A stretch of 41,729 bases of DNA. Source: Silicimonas sp. Lineage in GTDB: Bacteria; Pseudomonadota; Alphaproteobacteria; Rhodobacterales; Rhodobacteraceae. Shown piece after piece: positions 15,818-23,878 of this stretch. Position 1 is the stretch's first letter; the number at the start of each line of letters is the position of its first letter. The position numbers and the translations under genes are program-made. The stretch lies in NCBI GenBank assembly GCA_022826385.1, contig JAJDUZ010000038.1, positions 1 to 41,729 of the forward strand, read 5' to 3'. Below the pieces are notes generated by a model. The model did no database searches. It saw only the letters and a program-made list of their open reading frames with translations, and was not told where the DNA came from.

Positions 15818-17362
15818 ATGGACGGCAATTCGTCACCCGACACTGAGGATTGGGGCCCTTTCGGGCGCCCCTTGTTCGACGATCCGTCGGCGCGGGCGCT
15901 GTCACGCGTCGGGGTGGTCGATGTCGGGTCGAACTCGGTCCGGATGGTGGTTTTTGACGGCGCGGCGCGGTCGCCCGCCTATTTCTTTAATGAAAAAGTG
16001 ATGGCCGGCCTCGGCGCGGGCCTTGCCGAGACGGGGCGGCTCAACCCGGAGGGCCGTGTGCGGGCGTTGCAGGCGATCAAGCGGTTCCAGCTTCTGGCCG
16101 ATGCCATGGGGATATCGCCGCTGACGGCCGTTGCCACGGCGGCGGTGCGGGAAGCCGAGGATGGGCCTGCGTTTCGCGACGACGTGCTGCGCGAGACCGG
16201 GCTGACGCTTTGGGTGATCGAAGGCGAGGAAGAGGCGCGGCTCTCGGCGCAGGGCGTTCTGTTGGGTTGGCCCGGCGCCAGTGGATTGGTTTGCGATATC
16301 GGCGGGTCCTCCATGGAGTTGGCTGAACTGGTGGATGGCGAGGTTGGCACTTGCCTGTCGTCGAAACTGGGGCCGCAGCGCCTGAAGACCGTCAAAGGCG
16401 GCAAGAAGGGCCGCAAAGCGGCGATCCAGTCCGGTGTCCGTGACCTGGTCGCCGAGATGGGCCGGTATGGCGAGCGTCTGTACCTGGTGGGCGGGTCCTG
16501 GCGGGCGATTGCGCGCATCGACATGGATCGCCGCGGCTATCCGCTGACGGTGCTGCACGAGTACCGGATGACCCGGAAGGCGCTTTACGCCACGATCGAG
16601 CATATCGAGGCGACCCCGCCCGAAGAGCTGCGCGCGCGGACCGGGATCGGGGAAAGCCGGATGGCGCTGGTGCCGCTGGCCGCGCAGGTTCTGAAAGAGC
16701 TTCTGCGGGCGTTGAAGCCCAAGGACATCGCGGTGTCGAGCTATGGCATTCGCGAAGGCATGCTCTATGAGCAGATGCCGCAACGTCTGCGCGACCGGGA
16801 TCCGCTGATCGAAGCGTGCCGGTTCAGCGAGAAGAAGGACGCGCGGATGCCGGGCTTTGGCCGGCGCCTGTTCGAGTTCGTGAGCCCGTTGTTCAAGGCG
16901 CGAAACGCGCCGGACAAACGACTGATCAAGGCCGCCTGCCTGCTGCATGATGTCAGTTGGCGGGCGCATCCCGACTATCGTCACGAGGTCTGTTTCGACG
17001 AAGTAACGCGCGCCAACCTGGGTGGGATGACCCATCGGGAACGCATCTTCCTGGGCGTTGCGCTGCTGCACCGGTACAAGAACTCGCGGGACGGGTCGCC
17101 GTTTGCCGAGCTGTTCGACATGCTGAGCGCAGACGACATCCGGCAGGCCGAGATCCTGGGCAAGGCCATGCGCTTTGGCGCCATGCTGACGGCGTCGAAA
17201 GACCAGGACATGGGCGCGCTCAAATACTATCCGAAGCGGGCACGGCTGGAATTGCGGTTGGCCCCGGGCACACGCGATCTCTTTGGAGAAGTGGCTGAAG
17301 CGCGGCTTGCGGCTTTGGGCGCGGCTTTGGGAGGCGTCGAGGTGGTGGTGAAGGGCCGTTGA
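15818..17362 (+). CDS. ppx: Exopolyphosphatase / Ppx-GppA phosphatase
   Basis: Removes terminal phosphates from polyphosphate, and possibly acts on pppGpp. 514 residues. The N-terminal actin-like ATPase fold is shown by VDVGSNSVRMVVFDG near residue 30 and CDIGGSSMELAEL near 170. The catalytic glutamate is in the EGEEEARLSAQGV segment. The C-terminal half carries the helical HD-related domain with ACLLHDVSWRAHPDYRHE. The start is placed at MDGNSSPDTEDW (15818), because the upstream in-frame ATG lies across the PNP promoter. With ppk it forms the polyphosphate make-and-break pair. A terminator follows at 17398. Confidence 0.9.
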   Translation: MDGNSSPDTEDWGPFGRPLFDDPSARALSRVGVVDVGSNSVRMVVFDGAARSPAYFFNEKVMAGLGAGLAETGRLNPEGRVRALQAIKRFQLLADAMGISPLTAVATAAVREAEDGPAFRDDVLRETGLTLWVIEGEEEARLSAQGVLLGWPGASGLVCDIGGSSMELAELVDGEVGTCLSSKLGPQRLKTVKGGKKGRKAAIQSGVRDLVAEMGRYGERLYLVGGSWRAIARIDMDRRGYPLTVLHEYRMTRKALYATIEHIEATPPEELRARTGIGESRMALVPLAAQVLKELLRALKPKDIAVSSYGIREGMLYEQMPQRLRDRDPLIEACRFSEKKDARMPGFGRRLFEFVSPLFKARNAPDKRLIKAACLLHDVSWRAHPDYRHEVCFDEVTRANLGGMTHRERIFLGVALLHRYKNSRDGSPFAELFDMLSADDIRQAEILGKAMRFGAMLTASKDQDMGALKYYPKRARLELRLAPGTRDLFGEVAEARLAALGAALGGVEVVVKGR

Positions 17363-17397
17363 ACCCCGGCCCGCTGGCCCTTGGGGCGGGTTGGCGT

Positions 17398-17416
17398 CGC
17401 GCCGCAGGCGCGTTTT
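17398..17416 (+). terminator. Terminator after ppx
   Basis: CGCGCC (17398-17403), loop GCA, GGCGCG (17407-17412), then TTTT. This perfect six-base stem lies 35 bases after the ppx stop and abuts the end of the converging small exported protein gene. Confidence 0.65.
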
Positions 17417-17686
17417 CTAGAGTTCAACCTCGCCTTCGGGTTCGCCCATCTCCTCGGGTGTTTTTCGACGAATGATGATGTCACCATTCGGCAGGATTTC
17501 AGGCGGGTGATAGGCGTTCAGGTCTTCGACAAACCCCTGCAGATCCTCCAGCGCCGGTTCCATCTCGGCCATGAAGCCTTGCATGAAGAGCCGGAGCGCC
17601 TCGGCCATCAGGTCGCGACCGCGGTCTTCCTCGGCCAAGGCGGGCGGGGATGCGAGGAGGGCAATGAGAATGGCAAGCTTCTGCAT
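17417..17686 (-). CDS. Small exported protein conserved in Rhodobacteraceae
   Basis: 89 residues. A signal peptide covers 1-18 (MQKLAILIALLASPPALA, cleavage before EEDRGRD). The mature part is highly acidic, with an amphipathic helix EALRLFMQGFMAEMEPALEDLQGF. It then has the striking sequence AYHPPEILPNGDIIIRRKTPEEM, which I recall as the conserved core of similar small periplasmic proteins of this family. Such proteins have sometimes been labelled AAA+ ATPase, but there is no nucleotide-binding motif here and that label should not be used. It lies downstream of argF on the same strand, behind a 181-base leader containing a G-quadruplex motif. The function is unknown. Confidence 0.7.
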   Translation of the reverse strand: MQKLAILIALLASPPALAEEDRGRDLMAEALRLFMQGFMAEMEPALEDLQGFVEDLNAYHPPEILPNGDIIIRRKTPEEMGEPEGEVEL

Positions 17687-17759
17687 GGTGGAAGTCTATC
17701 ACGCAGCGCAATTTGCTTCAAATTGTACCATGGTTTCTCCCGCACCCTCTTCCAGAAGG

Positions 17760-17789
17760 CCCCCTCAACCCCCTTCCCCCTTCTCCCCC
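17760..17789 (-). other. G-quadruplex motif: four G5 tracts downstream of argF
   Basis: On the minus strand, four uninterrupted runs of five G lie at complement 17785-17789, 17776-17780, 17769-17773 and 17760-17764. The loops are AGAA, AA and TTGA. This satisfies the canonical G3+ N1-7 quadruplex rule with room to spare. It is 78 bases after the argF stop and 73 bases before the start of the small exported protein, on the sense strand of both. Confidence 0.75.
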
Positions 17790-17867
17790 TCTTATCCCTG
17801 CAAGCATTGAGGAAGTGTTGAGCCGCAAGGCAAAGCGGGCTGATCTGTCGCGCGTGGGGGCTTCGGA

Positions 17868-18794
17868 TCAGACGCCCAGACACCAGCGCATGATCGCCTT
17901 CTGCGCATGCAACCGGTTCTCGGCCTCGTCGAAGATGACCGAGTTCGGGCCGTCCATCACCGCATTCGTCGCCTCTTCCCCGCGATGCGCGGGCAGGCAA
18001 TGCATGAACAGCGCGTGCGGATGCGCGTGGGCCATCAACTCGGCGTTCACCTGATAGGGGCGCAATTGGTTGTGGCGACGTTCCTTGGCGGTCTGGCTGT
18101 CATGCATCGAGACCCACGTGTCCGTCACCACAAGATCCGCGCCCAGAACGGCCTTGGCCGGATCGCGCTCGATCGCAATCGGATGCCCCTTGGCGGCGGC
18201 GAATTCCATGACGGCCTTTTCGGGGTCCAGTGTTTCCGGCCCCGAGAAGACAAGATCGAAGCCCATCTGTCCGGCGGCATGGCCGAAGCTGGCGAACACG
18301 TTGTTGCCATCCCCGCACCAGACGACTTTCTTGCCCGCAATCGGGCCGCGATGTTCTTCGAACGTCATCAGGTCGGCCATGATCTGGCAGGGATGGGTGC
18401 GGTTCGTCAGCCCGTTGATCACCGGCACGCTGGCATGCTCGGCCAGTTCCAGCAGGGCTTCTTCCTCGAAGGTACGGATCATGATCAGGTCGACATAGCG
18501 CGACAGCACGCGGGCGGTGTCGGCAATGGTCTCGCCATGGCCCAGTTGCATCTCCGAGCCGGTGAGCACCAGTGTCTCGCCGCCCATCTGCCGGACGCCG
18601 ACGTCAAACGAGACCCGGGTGCGCGTCGATGGCTTCTCGAAGATCAGCGCGACCATGTGGCCCGCCAGTGGCTGCAGGTCATCCTTGGCGCCCTTGGGGC
18701 GCGCGCCGCGGGCGGTCTTCATCTCAAGCGCCTGGTCAAGGATCGCCCGCAGGTCCGCAGGTTCGGTTTTGTGGATGTCGAGGAAATGGGTCAT
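17868..18794 (-). CDS. argF: Ornithine carbamoyltransferase
   Basis: Makes citrulline from ornithine and carbamoyl phosphate in arginine biosynthesis. 308 residues, the normal length. The carbamoyl-phosphate loop STRTR is at residues 56-60 within [24 protein letters not shown] is near 145, the ornithine-binding segment VVTDTWVSM near 220, and [10 protein letters not shown] near 260 carries the active-site cysteine. It follows argD by 52 bases on the same strand, so an argD-argF operon is likely. The short gap contains a partial copy (18824) of the intergenic repeat tail. A G-quadruplex motif follows its stop. Confidence 0.95.
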   Translation of the reverse strand: MTHFLDIHKTEPADLRAILDQALEMKTARGARPKGAKDDLQPLAGHMVALIFEKPSTRTRVSFDVGVRQMGGETLVLTGSEMQLGHGETIADTARVLSRYVDLIMIRTFEEEALLELAEHASVPVINGLTNRTHPCQIMADLMTFEEHRGPIAGKKVVWCGDGNNVFASFGHAAGQMGFDLVFSGPETLDPEKAVMEFAAAKGHPIAIERDPAKAVLGADLVVTDTWVSMHDSQTAKERRHNQLRPYQVNAELMAHAHPHALFMHCLPAHRGEEATNAVMDGPNSVIFDEAENRLHAQKAIMRWCLGV

Positions 18795-18823
18795 GTCACG
18801 CGCCCTTGTCGGCGTTGGAATTT

Positions 18824-18845
18824 GCGTATTTTTGAAGAGATGAAG
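18824..18845 (+). repeat. Intergenic repeat, partial copy C (tail only)
   Basis: GCGTATTTTTGAAGAGATGAAG matches the tails of copies A and B, but no GGGGC/GCCCC hairpin precedes it. It fills half of the argD-argF gap and touches the argD stop codon. Confidence 0.6.
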
Positions 18846-18846
18846 A

Positions 18847-20019
18847 TCAGTCGGTTTTCAGACTTGCGGCCGTTCGGTCCAGCCGGACCAGGGCTTCGTC
18901 GATGTCCGCGTCCGAAATATTGAGCGGCGGCAGCAGGCGCACCACGTTGTCGGCCGCGGGCACGACGATCACTTCGTTGGCGAAGCCGGCCTGAACCACC
19001 TCGGCGTTGGGCCGCTTGCATTTGAGACCGATCATCAACCCGCTGCCCCGCACACTCTCGAAGACATCCGGATGGGCGGCCACCAGCCCTTCAAGTTTCT
19101 GGCGGAGCGCGCCCGCCTTGCGGTTCACCTCGTCGAGGAAGGCGGGTTCAGCGACGATCCGCATCACTGCGTTGCCCACGGCACAGGCCAACGGGTTGCC
19201 GCCATAGGTCGACCCGTGGGTGCCGAGCGTCATGCCGGCCGCGGCCTCTTCGGTGGCCAGCACGGCGCCCAATGGGAAGCCGCCGCCGATCCCCTTGGCC
19301 ACCATCATGATGTCCGGGGCGACGCCCGCCCATTCATGCGCGAAGAGCTTGCCGGTCCGGCCGACCCCGCATTGAACCTCGTCGAAGATCAGAAGCGTGC
19401 CGGTTTCGTCACAGAGGTCGCGCAGCCCCTTCAGGCACTGGTCCGGCACCGGCAGGATGCCGCCCTCGCCTTGGACGGGTTCCAGCATCACGGCACAAGT
19501 CGTGTCGGTGATCGCGGCCCGCAGCGCGTCGTGGTCGCCGAATGCAACCTGTTTGAAGCCGGGCAGCAGCGGGCCGAAGCCTTTGACCATCTTCTCGGCC
19601 CCCGATGCCGCGATCGCGGCGGTCGAGCGGCCGTGGAAGGCCCCGGTGAAGGCAATGATCTCGGTCCGGTCCTCGCCTTTGTCCGACCAGTATTTCCGGG
19701 CCATCTTCACCGCCAGTTCGCAGGCTTCGGTGCCGGAATTGGTGAAGAATACCGTGTCGGCAAAGCTCGCCTCGGTCAACCGGTCGGCCAGTTCCTGTTG
19801 CTGGTCGATGTTATAAAGGTTCGAAACATGCCATAGCGTTTCGGCCTGTCTTGTCAGTGCCGCCGTCAACTCGGGATGGGCATGGCCCAGCACGTTGACC
19901 GCGATGCCGGCCCCAAGGTCGAGAAAGCGTCGACCGTCTGCCTCGATCAGCCAGCAGCCTTCGCCTTTGACGAAATTCATCGGCGCGCGGGAATAGGTGG
20001 GCAGAATGGACGGGATCAT
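18847..20019 (-). CDS. argD: Acetylornithine aminotransferase
   Basis: A PLP-dependent class III aminotransferase of 390 residues, converting N-acetylglutamate semialdehyde to N-acetylornithine, and possibly acting also as succinyldiaminopimelate aminotransferase. [16 protein letters not shown] near residue 95 binds the phosphate of [15 protein letters not shown] near 212 has the Asp that contacts the pyridine ring. The Schiff-base lysine is Lys242 in [28 protein letters not shown] completes the family pattern. It is first in the argD-argF pair. The 167-base region upstream holds structured repeats but no gene. Confidence 0.93.
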   Translation of the reverse strand: MIPSILPTYSRAPMNFVKGEGCWLIEADGRRFLDLGAGIAVNVLGHAHPELTAALTRQAETLWHVSNLYNIDQQQELADRLTEASFADTVFFTNSGTEACELAVKMARKYWSDKGEDRTEIIAFTGAFHGRSTAAIAASGAEKMVKGFGPLLPGFKQVAFGDHDALRAAITDTTCAVMLEPVQGEGGILPVPDQCLKGLRDLCDETGTLLIFDEVQCGVGRTGKLFAHEWAGVAPDIMMVAKGIGGGFPLGAVLATEEAAAGMTLGTHGSTYGGNPLACAVGNAVMRIVAEPAFLDEVNRKAGALRQKLEGLVAAHPDVFESVRGSGLMIGLKCKRPNAEVVQAGFANEVIVVPAADNVVRLLPPLNISDADIDEALVRLDRTAASLKTD

Positions 20020-20089
20020 CGGGTCATCCTTTCAAGAGAGCCAAGGGGTGCCAGCCGGGGCCAGACAAGTCAACAAGTGTTGGAGAAGA

Positions 20090-20153
20090 GACGTGCAGTG
20101 ACGGGCGCTGAAATCAGCGTCGGCGTCGGAGCATGTGCTGTGTTTTGCACGTC
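20090..20153. other. Nested inverted repeats between argD and the Lin0512 genes
   Basis: GACGTGCA (20090-20097) is perfectly inverted at 20146-20153 (TGCACGTC). Between them CGCTG-AAAT-CAGCG (20106-20119) forms a second hairpin. The segment could be a leader, terminator or small RNA. There is no T-run and no promoter I would defend. Confidence 0.35.
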
Positions 20154-20186
20154 ATGAGGGCGCATTAGGCGAGCGCGTCAGCAAAC

Positions 20187-20552
20187 TCAAGCTTTTTGTG
20201 CGGCCTGCCGAACCGTCTCGGGATCAAGGAAGGCTTCGACCGCGGCCGTCGCGACGACCGTTATCTCGCCGGTGTCCGGGTTGGTGATGTCAAGCCCGCC
20301 TTGGGTTGCCGTGACACTGACCTTGCCGCGCGGCAGGCCTTGTTTCAGCGCCTCGGTGTCCAGTTGGTCGGGCTGTTGCACGCCGATGGTGACGCGGACA
20401 TCCATCAGGCCATGATCCAGACCAAGCGCCGGGAAGAGCGGGATCGAGCTGTGGCGGATCGCGTCTTCGATCGCGCGTGCGGCGGCCTTGGTATAATCCT
20501 GCCCGTGCAGATCGTTGCCCATGCCCATTTCGATGATGAAACGCTGGCTCAT
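20187..20552 (-). CDS. Lin0512 family protein, second of a tandem pair
   Basis: 121 residues of the small conserved Lin0512 family, whose function is unknown. It begins MSQRFIIEMGMGNDLHGQDYTKAAARAIEDAI, matching the family opening 'EfGMG.dlhgqD.T.Aa.rA...ai'. It continues with the paired beta-segments VRVTIGVQQPD and KVSVTATQGGLDI. It has no cysteines, membrane segments or signal peptide. Its start overlaps the stop of the upstream paralogue in an ATGA (20549-20552), so the pair is translationally coupled and may form a heteromeric complex. The C-terminus is about eight residues longer than its partner and ends QAAQKA. Confidence 0.75.
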   Translation of the reverse strand: MSQRFIIEMGMGNDLHGQDYTKAAARAIEDAIRHSSIPLFPALGLDHGLMDVRVTIGVQQPDQLDTEALKQGLPRGKVSVTATQGGLDITNPDTGEITVVATAAVEAFLDPETVRQAAQKA

Positions 20553-20890
20553 GCCACACCCTCCAGCGCGACCGAGATCGCGGCGTTGGCGATGACCGTC
20601 GGTTTGCCGCCATCGGCGCGCGGCACGTCGAGCCCGCCCTTGACGACGTGAATGCTTGGCTGGCCGTAAGGGAAGACGGCTTCCAGCGCGCTGGTATCGA
20701 CCGCGTCCGGGTCCTGCACGCCGATCTCGACCGTCAGCAGCATCGCCGTCTTGTCGACGCCGAAAAGCTCGGCCAAATTGATCGAGTTGTGCCAGAGCGC
20801 ATCTTTCAGCGCCCGCACGGCGGCTTCGGTGTAATCCTGCCGGCGAAGCGAGGCGCCCATGCCGAACTCGGTGAGAAGTCGTTTGCCCAT
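20549..20890 (-). CDS. Lin0512 family protein, first of a tandem pair
   Basis: 113 residues, paralogous to the following gene: MGKRLLTEFGMGASLRRQDYTEAAVRALKDAL against MSQRFIIEMGMGNDLHGQDYTKAAARAIEDAI. They share the EIGVQDPD/TIGVQQPD and GGLD blocks. The family has no known activity. The ATG at 20890 gives the conserved N-terminus. An in-frame ATG at 20914 has a slightly better ribosome-binding site (GGTGG) and would add eight residues. Upstream lie an inverted repeat at 20911-20934 and the divergent gcrA. The conserved Asp and Glu near residues 8 and 18 could bind metal or substrate, but that is a guess. Confidence 0.75.
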   Translation of the reverse strand: MGKRLLTEFGMGASLRRQDYTEAAVRALKDALWHNSINLAELFGVDKTAMLLTVEIGVQDPDAVDTSALEAVFPYGQPSIHVVKGGLDVPRADGGKPTVIANAAISVALEGVA

Positions 20891-20910
20891 GAAGGCGTCT
20901 ATTGTCCATT

Positions 20911-20934
20911 CCACCGGGCTTGTCGAGCCGGTGG
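20911..20934. promoter_or_regulatory. Inverted repeat in the Lin0512 leader
   Basis: CCACCGG (20911-20917) and CCGGTGG (20928-20934) are perfect 7-bp arms ten bases apart, about 20 bases upstream of the first Lin0512 start. It could be an operator or a hairpin that masks the ribosome-binding region. Confidence 0.35.
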
Positions 20935-21061
20935 CAAGGTTTCCTTAACTTCGCGCGCGCAGAAAATTTTGTGCTGTTTGGGCGACAGCGGGCACGGACC
21001 GGGTTGTATCGGCGGGTTGGGTGACTAAAATAAGGACCTCAGCGCAGAGGCAGGTGAATGT

Positions 21062-21592
21062 ATGTCGTGGACGGACGAACGGGTCGAAACCCTTAAGAAG
21101 ATGTGGTCGGAAGGCCAATCCGCAAGCCAGATCGCCAAGGAGCTTGGCGGGGTCACGCGAAATGCGGTGATCGGCAAGGTGCATCGTCTGGGCCTGTCAA
21201 ACCGGGCGGGGTCCGCTGCCCCGGCGCCGGAAAAGAAGCCCGCTAAAGCCGCGCCGAAGAAAGCCGCGACGAAACCGGCTGAAAAGGTGGTCGAGGTGAC
21301 CGTGGCGCCGCGCAAGCCGATTGTGCCTGCGGGCCAGCCTTTGCCGCCGCAGCCCTCGGCCAACGAGATCAGCCCGGAAGCGCTGGCCAATGTGCGCGAG
21401 GTCGAAAAGGGCGCCAAGAAGATCAGCCTGATGGAACTGACCGAACGGACCTGCAAATGGCCGATCGGCGATCCGGCGACGGAAGAGTTCTGGTTCTGCG
21501 GCCTTGCTGTGCAGCAGGGCAAGCCCTATTGCGAAGCGCATGTGGGTGTGGCGTTCCAGCCGATGTCGAACCGGCGCGACCGCAGGCGTTGA
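21062..21592 (+). CDS. gcrA: Cell cycle regulator GcrA
   Basis: A transcription factor specific to Alphaproteobacteria that binds the RNA polymerase sigma-70 subunit and, in Caulobacter, promoters methylated at GANTC by CcrM. The 176 residues open with the diagnostic DNA-binding helix-turn-helix MSWTDERVETLKKMWSEG..ASQIAKELGGVTRNAVIGKVHRLGL. A flexible Ala/Lys/Pro linker follows (residues about 57-100). The conserved sigma-interacting C-terminal domain carries RTCKWPIGDPATEEFWFCG and GKPYCEAH, whose three Cys and His are family hallmarks. It is divergent from the Lin0512 pair. The ATG at 21062 follows GAGGCAGG. Confidence 0.95.
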   Translation: MSWTDERVETLKKMWSEGQSASQIAKELGGVTRNAVIGKVHRLGLSNRAGSAAPAPEKKPAKAAPKKAATKPAEKVVEVTVAPRKPIVPAGQPLPPQPSANEISPEALANVREVEKGAKKISLMELTERTCKWPIGDPATEEFWFCGLAVQQGKPYCEAHVGVAFQPMSNRRDRRR

Positions 21593-21601
21593 GCTGATTG
21601 C

Positions 21602-21687
21602 GCGTGCTTTGCACGCACGTGATGTTTCAGGGGGCTCTGCCCCCGATTGGCTTCGCCAACCCCCCCGGGATATTTTTGGGCCGATGG
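21602..21687 (+). repeat. Three-hairpin intergenic repeat, copy D, after gcrA
   Basis: Three successive perfect stems with three-base loops: GCGTGC-TTT-GCACGC (21602-21616), GGGGGC-TCT-GCCCCC (21630-21644) and TTGGC-TTC-GCCAA (21647-21659). They are followed by CCCGGGATATTTTTGGG and CGATGGAA. The middle hairpin and tail correspond to copies A and B. It occupies the gcrA-rimO gap and probably ends gcrA transcription. Confidence 0.65.
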
Positions 21688-21739
21688 AAACCGCAAGGCG
21701 GCTCTTTTCGTGCATGTCTAAAGGCGGTATGGGCGCAGG

Positions 21740-23098
21740 ATGAGCCAGAACCCTCCTGATCTTCGCCCCGACCTGGCGCGCGCCGCCGTGCCCGACGACC
21801 GTCGTGACGGCCAGCCGACGATTGGCATGGTGTCGCTGGGCTGTCCGAAAGCGCTGGTCGACAGCGAGCGTATTCTGACCCGGTTGCGGGCCGAGGGCTA
21901 TGCGATCAGCCCCGACTATGGCGGGGCGGACGCGGTGATCGTGAACACCTGCGGGTTTCTTGACAGCGCCAAGGCCGAGAGCCTGGAGGCGATCGGGGAA
22001 GCGGTGCGCGAGAACGGCAAGGTGATCGTCACCGGCTGTCTGGGCGCCGAGCCCGCATATATCACCGGGGCGCATCCCAAGGTTCTGGCGGTGACCGGAC
22101 CGCATCAATACGAGCAGGTTCTAGATGCCGTGCACGGCGCGGTGCCCCCGGCCCCCGATCCGTTCATCGACCTGTTGCCAGAAGCGGGCGTGAAGCTGAC
22201 GCCAAGGCATTACAGTTACTTGAAAATTTCCGAAGGCTGCAATCACAGCTGCAAGTTCTGCATCATCCCGGATATGCGCGGCAAGCTGGTGTCGCGGCCC
22301 GAACGCGCAGTGGTGCGCGAGGCCGAGAAGCTGGTCGAGGCCGGTGTGGGCGAGCTTCTGGTGATCAGCCAGGACACCTCGGCCTATGGGACGGATATAC
22401 GGGGGCGCGACGAGAAGTTCCCCATCCTGCCGCTGGCGCGCGCCTTGGGCGAGACGGGTGCATGGGTGCGGATGCATTATGTTTACCCCTATCCGCATGT
22501 GCGCGAACTGGTGCCGCTGATGGCCGACGGGCTGATCCTGCCCTATCTTGATGTGCCGTTTCAGCATGCGCATCCGGACACGCTGAGGCGGATGGCCCGC
22601 CCGGCCGCCGCCGAGCGCACGCTGGAGGAGATTGCGGCGTGGCGCGCGGTGTGCCCTGACATCGCCATTCGGTCGACCTTCATCGTCGGTTATCCGGGTG
22701 AAACGGACGCGGAATTCGAAGTTCTGCTGGATTGGCTGGACGAGGCGCAGCTCGACCGGGTTGGGTGCTTTCAGTATGAAAACGTGGCCGGTGCGCGGTC
22801 GAACGCCTTGCCGGACCATGTGCCGGAGACCGTCAAGGAAGAGCGTTGGCACCGGTTCATGGAGAAGGCGCAGGCGATCTCGGCGGCGAAGCTGGCGGCA
22901 AAGGTTGGCCGCACCTGCGAGGTGATCGTCGACGAGGTGGATGACGAGGCGGCCACCTGCCGGACAATGGCGGATGCGCCCGAGATTGACGGAAATCTCT
23001 TTATTGATGAAGGGTTTGAGGGCCTTCAACCGGGGCAAAAGCTTACTGTAGTCGTGGACGAGGCAAGCGAGTATGATCTTTGGGGAAAGCCTGTCTGA
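21740..23098 (+). CDS. rimO: Ribosomal protein uS12 methylthiotransferase
   Basis: A radical-SAM enzyme that adds a methylthio group to a conserved aspartate of ribosomal protein uS12. 452 residues. The N-terminal MTTase domain with [17 protein letters not shown] and GCLGAE supplies the auxiliary cluster cysteines. The radical-SAM motif [14 protein letters not shown] has Cys167, Cys171 and Cys174. A TRAM domain ends the protein ([24 protein letters not shown]). The signature [11 protein letters not shown] separates RimO from the tRNA enzyme MiaB. The start is at [11 protein letters not shown], with AAAGGCGG about 14 bases upstream. The FadR-type regulator gene follows after 12 bases and is probably co-transcribed. 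Confidence 0.94.
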   Translation: MSQNPPDLRPDLARAAVPDDRRDGQPTIGMVSLGCPKALVDSERILTRLRAEGYAISPDYGGADAVIVNTCGFLDSAKAESLEAIGEAVRENGKVIVTGCLGAEPAYITGAHPKVLAVTGPHQYEQVLDAVHGAVPPAPDPFIDLLPEAGVKLTPRHYSYLKISEGCNHSCKFCIIPDMRGKLVSRPERAVVREAEKLVEAGVGELLVISQDTSAYGTDIRGRDEKFPILPLARALGETGAWVRMHYVYPYPHVRELVPLMADGLILPYLDVPFQHAHPDTLRRMARPAAAERTLEEIAAWRAVCPDIAIRSTFIVGYPGETDAEFEVLLDWLDEAQLDRVGCFQYENVAGARSNALPDHVPETVKEERWHRFMEKAQAISAAKLAAKVGRTCEVIVDEVDDEAATCRTMADAPEIDGNLFIDEGFEGLQPGQKLTVVVDEASEYDLWGKPV

Positions 23099-23110
23099 AG
23101 CCCTGAACTG

Positions 23111-23878
23111 ATGCCATTCGAAAAGATCCAGTCCGAGAAACTCAGCGACGCGGTTGTGCGTCAGATCGAGTTGTTGATCCTGCGTGGCATTCTGCGCCCC
23201 GGCGAGCGTTTGCCGTCGGAACGGGAATTGTCCGAGCGGATGGGTGTCTCGCGCCCGTCGCTGCGCGAGGCGGTTGCCTCGCTGCAGGAGGCCGGATTGC
23301 TGGTGGCGCGGGCGAATGCAGGGATATTCGTGGCAGACGTCCTGGGCTCGGCATTTTCGCCCGGGCTTCTGCGGCTCTTTTCGGCGCATGATGAAGCCGT
23401 CTTCGACTACCTCGACTTCCGGCGCGACATGGAGGGGCTGGCGGCCGAAAGGGCGGCACGCCTTGGGTCGGACACCGATCTGCAGGTGGTGAACGAGGCC
23501 TATCGGCGGATGGAGGCCGAGCACGAGAAGCGGAACCCGGCGAAGGGCGCGGAACTGGATGCAGCGTTTCATCTGGCCATCATCGAGGCGAGCCACAACG
23601 TGGTGATGCTGCACATGATGCGGTCGATGTTCGAGTTGTTGCAGGAAGGCGTGTTCTATAACCGCAAGATCATGTTCCAGCAGCCAAACCGCCAACTGGC
23701 TTTGTTGGAGCAGCACGGCACGATCAACATGGCGTTGCAAAAGCGCGATGCGCCGGCTGCGCGAAAGGCGGTCGAGGATCACATTGATTTTGTCCGGAAC
23801 GCCTTGTCAGATCATCTGAAATCCGAACGGAACGAAGCCATCGCCCTGCAGCGACTGGCCCACGAGAAGCGCCGCTAA
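23111..23878 (+). CDS. FadR/GntR-family transcriptional regulator (FCD domain)
   Basis: 255 residues. The winged helix-turn-helix is at about 12-75 (AVVRQIELLILRGILRPGERLPSERELSERMGVSRPSLREAVASLQEAGLL). The all-helical FCD ligand-binding domain is at about 85-235, with the likely metal-binding residues in DFRRDMEGLAAERAA, FHLAIIEASHN and LEQHGTINMAL. This is the PdhR/LldR/GlcC architecture, so an organic-acid effector is likely but not identifiable. It follows rimO closely, and no obvious metabolic target is adjacent. Its stop overlaps the converging FMN reductase gene by four bases. Confidence 0.82.
   Translation: MPFEKIQSEKLSDAVVRQIELLILRGILRPGERLPSERELSERMGVSRPSLREAVASLQEAGLLVARANAGIFVADVLGSAFSPGLLRLFSAHDEAVFDYLDFRRDMEGLAAERAARLGSDTDLQVVNEAYRRMEAEHEKRNPAKGAELDAAFHLAIIEASHNVVMLHMMRSMFELLQEGVFYNRKIMFQQPNRQLALLEQHGTINMALQKRDAPAARKAVEDHIDFVRNALSDHLKSERNEAIALQRLAHEKRR

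Noticed and set aside
15711..15905. N-terminal extension of the purine nucleoside phosphorylase
   Set aside because: The extra 65 residues are Arg/Cys-rich, overlap the ppx start and do not fit the family; the ATG at 15710 has a ribosome-binding site.
17417..17686. Small protein as an AAA+ ATPase
   Set aside because: It has a signal peptide, 89 residues and no Walker motifs.
22121..23782. 553-codon minus-strand frame opposite rimO and the FadR-type gene
   Set aside because: Spans two unrelated, well-supported genes on the other strand.
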